NCBI RefSeq assembly: GCF_001953055.1
Contig: NZ_CP019044.1
Coordinates: 992,001-1,056,000 of the forward strand
Length of the DNA: 64,000 nucleotides
Direction: 5' to 3'
Source of the DNA: Salaquimonas pukyongi
GTDB lineage: Bacteria; Pseudomonadota; Alphaproteobacteria; Rhizobiales; Rhizobiaceae
Translations under genes and position numbers: made by a program
Part shown: piece by piece, positions 7,721 to 17,153 of the stretch
Position numbering within the stretch: position 1 is the stretch's first letter
How the letters are laid out: each line of letters begins with the position of its first letter
The notes under the pieces: generated by a model
The model's database searches: none
What the model was told of the DNA's origin: nothing
The model's input: the letters and a program-made list of their open reading frames with translations, nothing else

Positions 7721-8841
7721 ATGGCTCTTGCACCACAAGCTGAAACCGCCGGCCGCGCCCCTGCTTCCAAGGGAGGCGTTTCCAAGGGAAGCGCTGCCAA
7801 GGCGAAGACCGCGCTGGAGCGCTTTGGTGCCATCGACATGCCGGATCTTGCCTATACAAAGGCAATCGCCAAGGCGACCGCGCCACTTTACGAAAAGGTC
7901 AAGCACCATATCCCCAGATCGAGTGGCCGGTGCATGCGCCCTATGTCTACTGGATCAACAAGCTCAAGAAAGAGCGCAACGCCGTCATTTTGGCGCACAA
8001 TTATCAAACGCCCGAAATTTTCCACTGCGTTGCCGATATTTCCGGCGATTCCCTGCAACTGGCCCGTGAGGCGACCCTGGTCGACGAGGAAATCATCATC
8101 CAGTGCGGCGTCCACTTCATGGCCGAAACTTCCAAGCTGCTGAATCCCGAAAAGACCGTGCTGATTCCCGACATGAAGGCCGGCTGCTCGCTGTCTGAAT
8201 CGATTACCGGTGCCGATGTACGCCTGCTGCGCGAGGCCAATCCCGGCGTGCCGATTGTTACCTATGTAAACACCTCCGCCGATGTGAAGGCCGAAACCGA
8301 CATCTGCTGCACCTCGTCCAATGCGGTACGGGTGGTCGAAAGTTTCGATTCAGATACCGTGTTCTGCATTCCTGACGAATACCTCGCCCAGAACGTTGCC
8401 AAGCAGACGAAAAAGAAAATTCTCACCTGGAAAGGCCATTGCGAGGTTCATGAGCGTTTCACCGCAGACGAACTGCTGGAATACAAAAAGGCCGATCCGG
8501 CAATCCAGATCATCGCCCATCCCGAATGCCACCCTTCCGTGGTCAAGGTCGCCGACTATGCCGGCTCCACTTCCGGCATGATCGAATACGCCACCAGTCA
8601 GAAGCCGGGTTCGAAGGTGCTGCTGGTAACCGAGTGCTCCATGGCCTCCAACATCGAGGAACGCGCAAAGGGTGTTGAATTCATCAAGCCGTGCAATTTG
8701 TGCCCGCACATGAAGCGCATCACCCTGCCGAAGATTCTCGAAAGCCTCGTCTACATGAAGGAAGAGGTGACCATTGAGCCGCATTTGATGAAACCCGCGC
8801 GCCGGGCCGTGGAGCGCATGGTGAATTTGAAGCCGAATTGA
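7721..8841 (+). pseudogene. nadA: Quinolinate synthase, interrupted by a one-base frameshift
   Basis: NadA condenses iminoaspartate with dihydroxyacetone phosphate to quinolinate, using a 4Fe-4S cluster. A strong ribosome-binding site (AGGAGG, 7709-7714) sets the start at 7721. The first frame is correct to about residue 64 ([10 protein letters not shown]), then shifts. The second frame resumes with [11 protein letters not shown] and continues to 8841. One C is missing in the run at 7912-7915; restoring it gives a continuous protein of 373 residues. The cluster cysteines are all in the second part ([32 protein letters not shown]). An internal ATG at 7930 could yield a 303-residue protein that keeps the core. 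Sequencing error is the likeliest explanation because nadB and nadC are intact. Confidence 0.88.
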
Positions 8842-8852
8842 TGCTGTTGATG

Positions 8853-8870
8853 CCTCCCGCTTGCGGGAGG
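8853..8870. terminator. Short hairpin after nadA
   Basis: CCTCCCGC at 8853-8860 pairs with GCGGGAGG at 8863-8870, beginning 11 bases after the nadA stop. No T run follows (GGAAAAGCGG comes next), so it is more likely a processing or stability hairpin than a full terminator. Confidence 0.4.
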
Positions 8871-8887
8871 GGAAAAGCGGATTTAGT

Positions 8888-8960
8888 CATCCTCGGGCTT
8901 GATCCGAGGATCCAGGAAAAGACGGTTTAGGGCTGGATCCTAGGGTCAAGCCCGAGGATG
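8888..8960. repeat. 27-bp inverted repeat between nadA and nadB
   Basis: The arms 8888-8914 and 8934-8960 are complementary at 25 of 27 positions, with a 19-base loop. Each arm contains CATCCTCGGGCTTGATCC or a close variant. Sequences of this type are dispersed in many alphaproteobacterial genomes as intergenic repeats. Here it forms a long hairpin that ends only 8 bases before the nadB start and contains no translation signal apart from GGAAG after it. It may lower or uncouple nadB expression from nadA. Confidence 0.72.
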
Positions 8961-8968
8961 GCTGGAAG

Positions 8969-10585
8969 ATGGACAAACAGGCTGATCTCTTTCCCCCCGT
9001 ATCCTGGACCGGTGTTGACGATGTGGTGATCGTCGGCGGCGGGCTTGCCGGGCTGTTCTGCGCCCTGAAACTCAGCCCGCGTCCGGTAACCGTCATTGCC
9101 GCGGCCCCCATCGGCAAGGGGGCCTCATCCGCCTGGGCGCAGGCAGGCATTGCCGCCGCCGTTTCCCCCGGCGACACGATCGAAAAGCACCTGGCGGATA
9201 CGATTGCCGCCGGTGCCGGCACGGTCGATGAAAAGATCGCCCGCCTGATGGTGTCGGAAGCCTCCGACCGCATCCACGACCTGCTTCAATTCGGCGTTCC
9301 CTTCGACCGGGACCTTGAAGGCCGCCTGCAGACGTCCCGCGAGGCAGCCCATTCAGAGCACCGTGTGGTGCGCGTAAAGGGCGACATGGCCGGCCGCGCC
9401 ATCATGGAAGCGCTGGTGACCGCGGTGCGCAACACCCCGTCGATCCGCCTGATGGAAGGCTATGTCGCCGAAGAACTCATCACGGAGGGTCGCTTTGTAA
9501 GCGGCCTGATTGCCCGCCCGGAAGGCGGGCGCTCCCACAAGCGCATTTTGTTTCCTGCCCGAGCCGTCGTCATGGCGGCAGGCGGCATTGGCCACCTCTA
9601 CGAAATCACCACCAATCCAGCCGAGGCGCGCGGCGGCGGTGTCGGCATGGCGGCCCGTGCAGGCGCCGTCATTGCCGATCCAGAATTCGTCCAGTTCCAC
9701 CCCACCGCCATCAATGTCGGCAAGGATCCTGCACCGCTGGCCACCGAAGCCCTGCGGGGCGAGGGCTGCACCCTTCACAATGGCGAGGGCCACCGCTTCA
9801 TGCTCGACATCGATCCGGCCGGCGAACTGGCGCCGCGCGACATCGTGGCCCGCGGCATTTTTGCCGAGGTCATGGCCGGCAGGGGCGCGTTTCTCGATTG
9901 CCGCAAAGCGGTGGGTGCGCATTTCAAGGACGAGTTTCCAACCGTATACGGCTATTGCATCGATGCGGGGATCGATCCGGCAACGGAAATGATCCCGGTC
10001 ATTCCTGCTGCGCATTACTTCATGGGCGGCATTTTGACCGATGCGGAGGGCCGCTCCTCGCTCGACGGGCTTTGGGCCTGTGGCGAGGTCACGTCAACCG
10101 GTGCCCATGGCGCCAACCGCCTGGCTTCCAACTCCCTGCTGGAAGCGGTGGTCTTTGCCGCCCGCATAGCCGGGGACATCGGCGGCATGATGCCGGAAGC
10201 GCGGGTCAACCCGTGGAAGGATAAATCGACCCTCAACCCCGATGTCGAGGTGATCGACGATGATGAGGCGATGAAGCGGCTGCGCAAACTGATGAGCGCA
10301 AAGGTGGGCGTAATCCGCGACGGTGACGGCCTGCGCGAGGCGATAACGCAGATCGATGCCATGGAGCGTGCCAACCAGGCCTGCCGCTTTGCCAACACGC
10401 TGGCAACGGCCAAACTGATGGCGGCAGCAGCCCTTACCCGAGAAGAGAGCCGCGGCGGGCATTTCCGCACCGATTTTCCCGATGAAAGGGAAGCCTGGCA
10501 GCACAGAACGTTCATTTCGCTGGAGGACGCCAGTCAGGTGACCGCCGAAGTGACCGGCCGTGAACCTGTCGCGGCGACCGCGTAA
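8969..10585 (+). CDS. nadB: L-aspartate oxidase
   Basis: FAD enzyme that oxidises L-aspartate to iminoaspartate, the substrate of NadA. The 538-residue protein starts with the dinucleotide-binding fold [16 protein letters not shown]. It has the substrate-site segments [12 protein letters not shown] and [11 protein letters not shown] shared with succinate dehydrogenase flavoproteins, and the C-terminal FAD-binding signature [23 protein letters not shown] lies just before the ATG. It is separated from nadA by 127 bp containing two hairpins and from nadC by 12 bp, so nadB and nadC are certainly one transcript. Confidence 0.96.
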   Translation: MDKQADLFPPVSWTGVDDVVIVGGGLAGLFCALKLSPRPVTVIAAAPIGKGASSAWAQAGIAAAVSPGDTIEKHLADTIAAGAGTVDEKIARLMVSEASDRIHDLLQFGVPFDRDLEGRLQTSREAAHSEHRVVRVKGDMAGRAIMEALVTAVRNTPSIRLMEGYVAEELITEGRFVSGLIARPEGGRSHKRILFPARAVVMAAGGIGHLYEITTNPAEARGGGVGMAARAGAVIADPEFVQFHPTAINVGKDPAPLATEALRGEGCTLHNGEGHRFMLDIDPAGELAPRDIVARGIFAEVMAGRGAFLDCRKAVGAHFKDEFPTVYGYCIDAGIDPATEMIPVIPAAHYFMGGILTDAEGRSSLDGLWACGEVTSTGAHGANRLASNSLLEAVVFAARIAGDIGGMMPEARVNPWKDKSTLNPDVEVIDDDEAMKRLRKLMSAKVGVIRDGDGLREAITQIDAMERANQACRFANTLATAKLMAAAALTREESRGGHFRTDFPDEREAWQHRTFISLEDASQVTAEVTGREPVAATA

Positions 10586-10597
10586 AGGAGAAATGTT

Positions 10598-11491
10598 TTG
10601 GCTTCCGGCAAAAAGGCGATCGAAGCATTGCCGCCTCATCTTTCCCCGATCCTGATTGAGGAAGCAGTGCGGGCAGCTCTTTTGGAAGACCTTGGCCGGG
10701 CAGGCGACATTACCTCCAATGCCACCATTCCGGCAGATGCCGGGGCCAGGGCGGTCCTTGCCAGCCGTGAAGATGGCATCCTGTCGGGCATGGAACTTGC
10801 GGAAGCTGCCTTTCGCGCCATCGATCCGGCGGTAAAGTTCAAGGCGGCAAGGCACGATGGCGACCGCCTCAAGGCAGGCCAGAAAGTTGCCCGCATCGAA
10901 GGCAATGCCCGCGCCATCCTGGCCGCCGAGCGTGTGGCGCTCAACTATCTCATGCGCATGTCCGGAATCGCCACCTGCACCGCCGCCTTTCAGCAGCGCA
11001 TTGCCCACACCCAAGCCAAAATCTGCTGCACCCGCAAGACCATTCCCGGCCACCGTGCTTTCGACAAGTATGCCGTCAAATGCGGCGGCGGCTCCAACCA
11101 CCGCTTCGGCCTCGACGACGCCATTTTGATCAAGGACAACCACATCGCCGTTGCCGGCGGCGTGGCGCTCGCCATTGAGCGTGCCCGCGCCTATGCCGGC
11201 CATCTGGTGAAAGTGGAGGTGGAAGTCGACACGCTCAAGCAATTTGCCGAGGCGTTGAAAGCCGGACCGGATGTGGTGCTGCTTGACAACATGACCACGG
11301 CGCAACTTTCAAAGGCGGTGGAAACGAACCGGGCAGACAATGGCGGCGCGGTGAAGCTGGAGGCTTCCGGCAATGTGAACATCGACACGGTCAAGGCAAT
11401 CGCCGAAACTGGTGTCGACTACATTTCCACCTCCAAGATCACCATGGCCGCGCCAACCCTCGACCTCGGGCTCGATATCGGGATTGACTGA
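10598..11491 (+). CDS. nadC: Nicotinate-nucleotide pyrophosphorylase (carboxylating)
   Basis: Quinolinate phosphoribosyltransferase, which converts quinolinate and PRPP to nicotinate mononucleotide, the third step of the nadABC route. The 297-residue protein shows LLEDLGRAGDITSN, the catalytic segment TRKTIPGHRAFDKYAVKCGG, the lysine-containing strand DDAILIKDNHI, and VEVDTLKQFAEAL. The start is the TTG at 10598, with AAGGAG (10585-10590) seven bases upstream; no in-frame ATG fits. The second copy of the 313-bp repeat begins 20 bases after the stop. Confidence 0.96.
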   Translation: MASGKKAIEALPPHLSPILIEEAVRAALLEDLGRAGDITSNATIPADAGARAVLASREDGILSGMELAEAAFRAIDPAVKFKAARHDGDRLKAGQKVARIEGNARAILAAERVALNYLMRMSGIATCTAAFQQRIAHTQAKICCTRKTIPGHRAFDKYAVKCGGGSNHRFGLDDAILIKDNHIAVAGGVALAIERARAYAGHLVKVEVEVDTLKQFAEALKAGPDVVLLDNMTTAQLSKAVETNRADNGGAVKLEASGNVNIDTVKAIAETGVDYISTSKITMAAPTLDLGLDIGID

Positions 11492-11511
11492 CACCGGCCC
11501 TGCCGCCTCTC

Positions 11512-11824
11512 CTAGAGCGTGTCTTGATTAGCTGGAAGCAGTTTGCATGGATGGATTTTTCGCCTCTGGCAAGCAGAACACTGCAGCGCGGTGCCTTGCC
11601 ACCTCGCGAGGATTTCGGCGAAGCCAGAACGCAAAAGACACCACAGCCGGGCACTTAACATCATGAATGTATCGAGTTTTCTGCAATCGCCTGAACCTGG
11701 TTCCCGGGCCTTCGGACCGCGTTGCAAAACGCTGACAGTGTCTGCACTGCGCCGCATTTTCCTCCTTGCCGAAGACCAAACGCCCGGCGCTCAAACGATT
11801 CCATTTAAGCCGGACACCCTCTAG
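11512..11824. mobile_element. MITE-like 313-bp repeat element, copy B
   Basis: Same length as copy A (3257-3569) and alignable without gaps, with about 34 differences. The left end keeps CTAGAGCGTGTC and then diverges (8 of the next 18 bases differ); the right end is CCGGACACCCTCTAG, with one change. A central block shared by both copies, about 45 bases identical, lies around 11620-11665. The element fills the gap between nadC and the convergent MscS gene. In both places it begins within 20 bases after the stop of a plus-strand gene and has the same orientation relative to that gene. Confidence 0.8.
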
Positions 11825-11867
11825 CGGCGGGGATTGTGGTGCCTGTGTTTGCGGTTCCGGTTGATTT

Positions 11868-12704
11868 TTATTCCGCCGGCTGGCTGACCAGATGCAGATC
11901 CTGTTGGGGATAGGGGATCGAGATGCCTTTTTTGTCAAAGGTTCGCTTGGCTTCGCCGCGAAGGTGGCTGGCCGTTGCAAACCAGTCGGCCGTCTTTGTC
12001 CAGTAGCGCAGCGTCACCGATACCGCGCTGTCGCCAAGTTCTGAAACAAAGGTCGCCGGTTCCGGGTCTTCAAGCACCCGGTCATCCTTGCCGGCCAGTG
12101 CCTTGAGCGTTTTTTCGGCCAGCGAAATGTCATCGTCATAGCCGATACCGATCACCAGATCGTTGCGGCGCACATCATAACGCGAATAGTTGGTGATCGG
12201 CACGTTCCACAATTCCGAATTGGGTACCATGCGATACAAGCCGTCCAGGGTTTTCATGCGTGTGGCAAACAGGCCGATTTCCTCTACCGTTCCGTCCACT
12301 CCGTCGGCATCGATGTATTCGCCGACGCGCAGGGGCCGCAAGATCAGCAACATCACGCCAGCGGCAATGTTCTTTAGCGTTCCCTGAAGCGCCAGGCCTA
12401 TGGCAAGGCCCGCAGCACCCAGCGCGGCCAGAATGGAAGCGGTCTGAACGCCGAACTGCGCCAGCACGGCGACGGCGAAAACCGTCAGCACCGCATATTT
12501 GGCGAGATTGGAAAGAAAGTTGTTCAGCGTCCGGTCATCATGGTTGAGCCTGGAAAGCGCGCGGCTGGTCCAGCGCTTGGCAAGGCCCGCCACGGCAAAG
12601 CCAAGCACGATGGTAAGAAGCGCGCCGGCAACGGAAAATGAGTAGACAACCAGCAGTTCTGCTGCGCGTTCAAACAAGGTTTCGTTGGTGGCTTCGTCAG
12701 GCAA
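11868..12704 (-). CDS. mscS: Small-conductance mechanosensitive channel (MscS family)
   Basis: Inner-membrane channel that opens under hypo-osmotic stress to release solutes. The 278-residue product has the MscS length, three transmembrane segments, and the pore helix with the Gly/Ala pattern AALGAAGLAIGLALQGTLKNIAAG. The beta domain GEYIDADGVDGTVEEIGL and the C-terminal alpha/beta domain follow. I chose the TTG at 12704 because AGGAGA lies six bases upstream on that strand, and translation further upstream gives low-complexity, non-homologous sequence. The 249-bp gap beyond the start (12705-12953) holds no clear feature. Confidence 0.9.
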   Translation of the reverse strand: MPDEATNETLFERAAELLVVYSFSVAGALLTIVLGFAVAGLAKRWTSRALSRLNHDDRTLNNFLSNLAKYAVLTVFAVAVLAQFGVQTASILAALGAAGLAIGLALQGTLKNIAAGVMLLILRPLRVGEYIDADGVDGTVEEIGLFATRMKTLDGLYRMVPNSELWNVPITNYSRYDVRRNDLVIGIGYDDDISLAEKTLKALAGKDDRVLEDPEPATFVSELGDSAVSVTLRYWTKTADWFATASHLRGEAKRTFDKKGISIPYPQQDLHLVSQPAE

Positions 12705-12953
12705 TATGCGTCTCCTGTCTGTCTTGATATCAGGCAGTTGCGGTTTGGGGCGTCTGAAAGAAAAGATTTCAGAACGGTGCATCGCTGATTTAGGCATCGC
12801 AGGATGCAATGGATGTGCAAACCCCATGGGCCAACGAAGAACTGCCACAAAGGTTCCCGTCTTTTTGCGCGGCACAAAAAGCCGCCAGTGCAGTCCCCAA
12901 ATTGCGCAAATGTGATTTGCCCTGCACCGCTTTGGCAGTGATGCTGGTGTCGA

Positions 12954-13355
12954 ATGGGCAGGGTACCAATGGAGAAAGTGCGCGATCAGGCAATGCTGTG
13001 CGTGGGCAGAGCCGTATTCTTCGGCTATCTGGCCATTTCCATGGTCATGCTCGGCAGCATGTTCGATCTGGTGCTGTTCTTCCGTACCGGAGCAATTCTC
13101 ACACTCCTCATGGCAGTCGTATTGCTCTGGTTTGCCCAGACAGCGCCTTCGCGCGCACCGGAAAAGACCGAAACCTGGCTTTTGCTGGAAGATCGCCACC
13201 GGCCACAAAACGAACATGCCGCTCGTGTGTTCGCCCAGGTCATGCAGGAAATCTACGGGTATTTTGCAACCCTGGCGATCCGGATTGCCATTGCCCTTGG
13301 ATTGGCATCTCTCCTCCCGCAACTGACCGGCATTCGGTATCTTTTTGAAAGTTGA
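12954..13355 (+). CDS. Small membrane protein of unknown function
   Basis: Encodes up to 133 residues. There are two or three hydrophobic helices: AVFFGYLAISMVMLGSMFDLV at about residues 20-40, AILTLLMAVVLLWFA at about 47-61, and a C-terminal one, LAIRIAIALGLASLL. Between them is a charged stretch with ETWLLLEDRHRPQNEHAARVF. Similar short proteins occur in rhizobial genomes but I know no function for them. The ATG at 12954 is the first in frame; an ATG at 12969 (MEKVRDQAM) is equally possible, and neither has a strong ribosome-binding site. It is divergent from the MscS gene and convergent with nadQ. Confidence 0.68.
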   Translation: MGRVPMEKVRDQAMLCVGRAVFFGYLAISMVMLGSMFDLVLFFRTGAILTLLMAVVLLWFAQTAPSRAPEKTETWLLLEDRHRPQNEHAARVFAQVMQEIYGYFATLAIRIAIALGLASLLPQLTGIRYLFES

Positions 13356-13376
13356 TATGCCGGGCACACAGCAGTT

Positions 13377-14356
13377 TCAGCCCCGTCCGAGCCGAAGCCC
13401 CGGCGCCGGCCGCTCGGCCATCACCTCACGGCGAAACCTGAACAGTGCCGCCGGCCGTCCGCCAGTGGAGGTTGAGGTCTTGCCTGTCGGCTCGACCAAT
13501 TGGTTGCTTTCCACCAGCCGCCTGAAATTCTGCTTGTGCACCTTGCGGCCCAGAATGCTTTCGGCTGTCTGCTGCAATTCGAGCAGGGTAAATTCGCTTG
13601 CCATCAGCTCGAAAATCACCGGGCGGTATTTGAGCTTTGCCCGAAGCCTTGAAAGGGCGGTCGCCAGGATGCGGCGGTGGTCATGCATCATGGCATTGCC
13701 GGGAGCGGTTCCCCGCGCACCTGTTTGATGCGGCCATCGGTTACCGCCTCCTGTGCCATGCCCGCCGAGTAGATCAGTTCATAGCGGTCCAGCACCCGCT
13801 CCTCATCCCACGGCACGCCATCCAGCCCGAAAGCAATCCGCACCCGGTTGTAGCCGCGCTGATCCACCGCCTTCAAACCGGCAAAATCCTTCGTGTCGCG
13901 CTCGACAATCCATGCCTTTAGGTTCGGCAGAATAAAATCGTCGATGATCGCCGGCCGCCCCTTCCGCCAGTCCTCCCAGGGCAGGTAATGATAACAGTCC
14001 TTCCAGCTCGCGCCGGAGTGCTTCAGCCTGGCCTCGTGATCGTCGATCAGGCGCGTCAGCGCCAGATAGCCCACCGACACCACATGGGGCTGGTCATCGC
14101 CCTCCTGACGGTGCCGCCCGCGATCCCCGAAAGTGTAGAGCTGCTCAACATAGCCAAGCTTCAGGCCGGTTTGTTCCTGCACCCACTGCCGCAATCCCAG
14201 TTCCATCGTGCGGTGGCGAACGGGATTGAACGGGCCGAAGGGCAGTCCGTCAAGACCGCTCTCGCCATCAGGAATTCGCAGGATGGCGGGCATGTTTTCC
14301 ACAATCGCGATAATCGCCGCATTAAGACCGATCTCAACTGCCCTTGTCGCGCTCAT
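13377..14356 (-). pseudogene. nadQ: Nudix-type NAD regulator NadQ, split by a frameshift
   Basis: Two overlapping frames make up one NadQ-like protein. The upstream part (13688-14356, 222 residues) is a Nudix-fold sensor domain; the downstream part (13377-13691, 104 residues) is the winged-helix DNA-binding domain (MHDHRRILATALSRLRAKLKYRPV ... FTLLELQQTAESILGRKVHKQNFRR). The frames meet as ATGA near 13688. Adding one base to the GGGG run (minus strand, about 13713-13716) would join them as GTAPGNAMMHDHRR. NadQ proteins are predicted repressors of NAD biosynthesis genes in alphaproteobacteria, and nadABC with a palindrome lies 6 kb away. The start overlaps the HD hydrolase stop by ATGA. Confidence 0.78.
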
Positions 14357-15021
14357 TTGGCGTTTCTCCCGCTCCGTTGCAGGCCTGCTTCCTCGATCAG
14401 GCGGAACCGCTTGAGAAAGTTGGCTTGCGCCCGCTTGGCCGGCCAGGGCATCAGCGGCAATCCGTCGGGAGAAATGCCCTGCGGCCTTCCGAAAAAGCGC
14501 CGGGCTTCCCTTTCACCGAACCCGGCAAGCAGCGTCGCTTCAAAATAGGCGGCGATGGTATCGGCCTTCTTGATTGACTTGCCGAGGCCGGCAGCCGTTT
14601 TGGCCGGCAGGGAAAAGCGCATGTGAATGGCTTCCAGGAGCCGGTGCTCCACAGCCTTGTAATCGCCCCCCACCACCGCCTTGAAGGGGGAGATCATGTC
14701 GCCCACCACATATTCCGGTGCATCGTGCAGCAGCGTCACCATCTGTTCGGCAGGTGCCAGCCGGGGGTTGAGCCGCAAGTGAACATCAAGCACCAGCAGG
14801 GAGTGCTGGGCCACGGAAAATGCGTGATCGCCCCGGGTTTGGCCGTTCCAGCGGGCAACGCGGGAAAGGCCTTGAGCAATGTCCTCAATCTCCACATCCA
14901 GCGGCGAAGGCTCGAGCAAATCCAGCCGCCGCCCGGAAAGCATGCGCTGCCAGGCCCGTACCGGCGGTGCAAGACCGCCATCGGCGCTCTCGTTGGTTTT
15001 ACTGCCGGATGGTTTTGCCAT
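14353..15021 (-). CDS. HD-domain hydrolase (YfbR-like)
   Basis: A 222-residue HD-superfamily phosphohydrolase. The metal-binding signature is visible as an early His (RGDHAFSVAQHSLLV), the central LLHDAPEYVVGD pair and a later Asp (KKADTIAAYFEATLL). Proteins of this group include 5'-nucleotidases acting on nucleoside monophosphates. The nadQ start overlaps its stop, so the two are one operon, which may place this enzyme in nucleotide or NAD turnover. The start has no strong ribosome-binding site. The 118-bp gap to the next gene shows nothing notable. Confidence 0.82.
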   Translation of the reverse strand: MAKPSGSKTNESADGGLAPPVRAWQRMLSGRRLDLLEPSPLDVEIEDIAQGLSRVARWNGQTRGDHAFSVAQHSLLVLDVHLRLNPRLAPAEQMVTLLHDAPEYVVGDMISPFKAVVGGDYKAVEHRLLEAIHMRFSLPAKTAAGLGKSIKKADTIAAYFEATLLAGFGEREARRFFGRPQGISPDGLPLMPWPAKRAQANFLKRFRLIEEAGLQRSGRNAK

Positions 15022-15139
15022 GCACTGCCAATTCCCGTTTCAGCCCGTGAAAACCTATGCGACAGGGCAGGTATGCTTCAAGCTTGCCGTGGCGAATTTT
15101 GCTGCAAAGCCCTGAAGATGCGTAATCAGGCTTGGACTT

Positions 15140-16000
15140 TTATTCCGCCTCCGGCCAGCCAAAGCGGGCCCAGGACTGTATCGAAAGCCGGATTTCGGTT
15201 GTGCCGGCATGGGCTGGCGCGCCGGTGGCATGGCTTGCGGCGCGGTCGAGCCGTATCATGGCCAGGCCGTTCCTGCCGCTGATGCTGGCCATTGTCCCGC
15301 ACGCTGTCCCGTCAACAAGGACTTCCGTACCGCTTTCCGGCAACCCAGTATCACCCTCAACCTTGATCAGTCGTTTGCGGGCGGTGCCGCGATGCTGCAC
15401 GCGGGAGACGACTTCCTGGCCGACATAACAGCCCTTTTGAAAATCCACCCCCTTGAACTGATCCATCAGCGCTTCATGGGGAAAGGTGCTGCCAAAAACG
15501 AAATCGAGCCCGCCCTCGGGCATGCCGAGAGCGATGCGGTGGCTGTGCCATGCCTGCAGCGGTTCTGCGCGGGTATCAGGCGGTGCCCGCCTTATATAGG
15601 CACGCGCTCCCATTTCCTTCAGCCGGGGATCGAATGCCACAACGCCGTCGGCAACAATCCCGTCCGCCCCCTCGCTTCCCCATATGGCAAAGACATGGGC
15701 GCGTTCATCCATGGGCTCGATCTGGACCTTGGCCCGCAGCTTGTAGAAGGTCAGCCGTTTGGCAAGGTCGTCCGCCATGGAAGCATCGGTATCCAGGATG
15801 AATCCGTTCACCGAGCGGATGATGAAGAAATCAAACAGGATTTTGCCTTGCGGGGAAAGCAGCGCACCAAAGGCAATTCCGCCCGGCTCCAGATGCTCCA
15901 CATCGCAGGTGACAAGGCCGTGGAGAAATCGGGGGGCGTCTTCACCGGAAATGCGCAGAAGTTTCCGTCCTGCAAGCTCGGTACACAACAATTCGGACAT
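15140..16000 (-). CDS. ygfZ: Folate-binding protein YgfZ / Fe-S cluster repair
   Basis: A 286-residue protein of the YgfZ/GcvT-like family, which uses tetrahydrofolate in the assembly or repair of certain Fe-S enzymes. The signature KGCYVGQEVV, with its conserved cysteine, is present near residue 195, followed by the C-terminal barrel. The start at 16000 is supported by AAGAGG upstream and by the typical N-terminus (LAGRKLLRISGEDAPRFL). A longer frame exists but would add unrelated residues. NadA and other Fe-S enzymes in the same genome are plausible clients. Confidence 0.92.
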   Translation of the reverse strand: MSELLCTELAGRKLLRISGEDAPRFLHGLVTCDVEHLEPGGIAFGALLSPQGKILFDFFIIRSVNGFILDTDASMADDLAKRLTFYKLRAKVQIEPMDERAHVFAIWGSEGADGIVADGVVAFDPRLKEMGARAYIRRAPPDTRAEPLQAWHSHRIALGMPEGGLDFVFGSTFPHEALMDQFKGVDFQKGCYVGQEVVSRVQHRGTARKRLIKVEGDTGLPESGTEVLVDGTACGTMASISGRNGLAMIRLDRAASHATGAPAHAGTTEIRLSIQSWARFGWPEAE

Positions 16001-16192
16001 CGTGGCCTCTTGGATCAATCCGCGTTTCCTTCGAAACGGGATTGGGATTTCCTCCGCTGCTACGCCATAGCAACTCCGGCGCACCGATCAACTGTTTTCG
16101 AACAGGATATGGCGTGGCCCCATTTGGTGCGAAAATTCCGCCGCCAAACGGGCCCCTCTGCAGTGTGCGGTCTGCTGCCTTTTCTTCGGTGA

Positions 16193-16981
16193 TCAGTCCC
16201 CGGCGACGAAAAACCGCCAGCGTCCTTCCGGCGTAATCCCCAGCCGGTAGAAGATGTAACTGCCGAACTGGATCATCTCTTCATAGTCGCCATGGGTGAT
16301 GATGCGGTACATGTCGACCCGCTGTTCGGGCGTCAGCTTGTCGAAGGGATAAGCGTAGAAATAGGGCCACACATACACAACATCGCCGGGAACCGTCTCG
16401 GTCTTGACCGGCGGTGCCTCCAAAATCTCCGTCATGATGGCGAGTATTTCATGGCCTTTGTGGTCGCCGGAAAGCGATTTGAGAAATTCTATCGGGTCTT
16501 CCTCATGACCGCCCAGGGACAGCATGGTCACATCGTCGCCATACCCCAGATAGGGACGCAGTTTTTCAACGTCGCCGCTGCGGGCAGCTTCCAGAATCAA
16601 TTGCCGCATCTTGCGGGCAGGAAAGGGGATTTCCTCAAGATCGGTAATGATCTGCGGCAATGGGCGTTCCAGATCGTCTTCTCCGGCGCTCTCCCCGGCA
16701 TTATCTGTTTGGGGTTCAGGTGTTTCTTCGGTTCCTGCCTCCGGCGCGCTTTCCTGCGCCCCGTCTTCTGAAGCTTCGTTCGTGGTGTCCTGAGCGAGAA
16801 GGAGTAAGGAGCCCGGCCCTTGGCTGGCATCGCTCAAAGAGCGCGGCTCTGCATCTGCCAGGCCGCTGGCCCATGAAACGTCATTGCCTGGAAAAGCTGC
16901 GGTCCATGCCAATGCCAGCAAGGACAACCCCGCAAAGCGCGGAACAAACCTCGCCCGGTCCACTGAGCCTTTTCGTGTCAT
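16193..16981 (-). CDS. Exported protein of unknown function
   Basis: About 262 residues when started at 16981. An N-terminal hydrophobic segment (FAGLSLLALAWTAAFPG) suggests a signal peptide or anchor. It is followed by an acidic, Glu/Pro/Thr-rich linker at about residues 60-105. The folded C-terminal region has MRQLILEAARSGDVEKLRPYL (ankyrin-like helix pair), an aromatic segment VVYVWPYFYAYPFDKL, and the ending PEGRWRFFVAGD. I do not recognise the family, though similar proteins occur in related rhizobia. An upstream ATG at 17020 would add 13 residues. Confidence 0.66.
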   Translation of the reverse strand: MTRKGSVDRARFVPRFAGLSLLALAWTAAFPGNDVSWASGLADAEPRSLSDASQGPGSLLLLAQDTTNEASEDGAQESAPEAGTEETPEPQTDNAGESAGEDDLERPLPQIITDLEEIPFPARKMRQLILEAARSGDVEKLRPYLGYGDDVTMLSLGGHEEDPIEFLKSLSGDHKGHEILAIMTEILEAPPVKTETVPGDVVYVWPYFYAYPFDKLTPEQRVDMYRIITHGDYEEMIQFGSYIFYRLGITPEGRWRFFVAGD

Positions 16982-17153
16982 TGACGCCAACCCGTTCCCG
17001 CCGGCGATCTGTTCCGGCATTGCCTAGACCACCTGTATGCAAAGGCATGCTACGCGGATTGCGGTGAATGTCAAAACCGCATGCTCTCATCATTGCGTGA
17101 AGAAATGCCGGCAAAACACGATGGTGCTGCAAAGGCCGGCGCCGTGGAACCGC

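Noticed and set aside
14353-15021. HD hydrolase and nadQ as a toxin-antitoxin or signalling pair
   Set aside because: Both have better-supported housekeeping assignments and the pairing is typical of rhizobial genomes.
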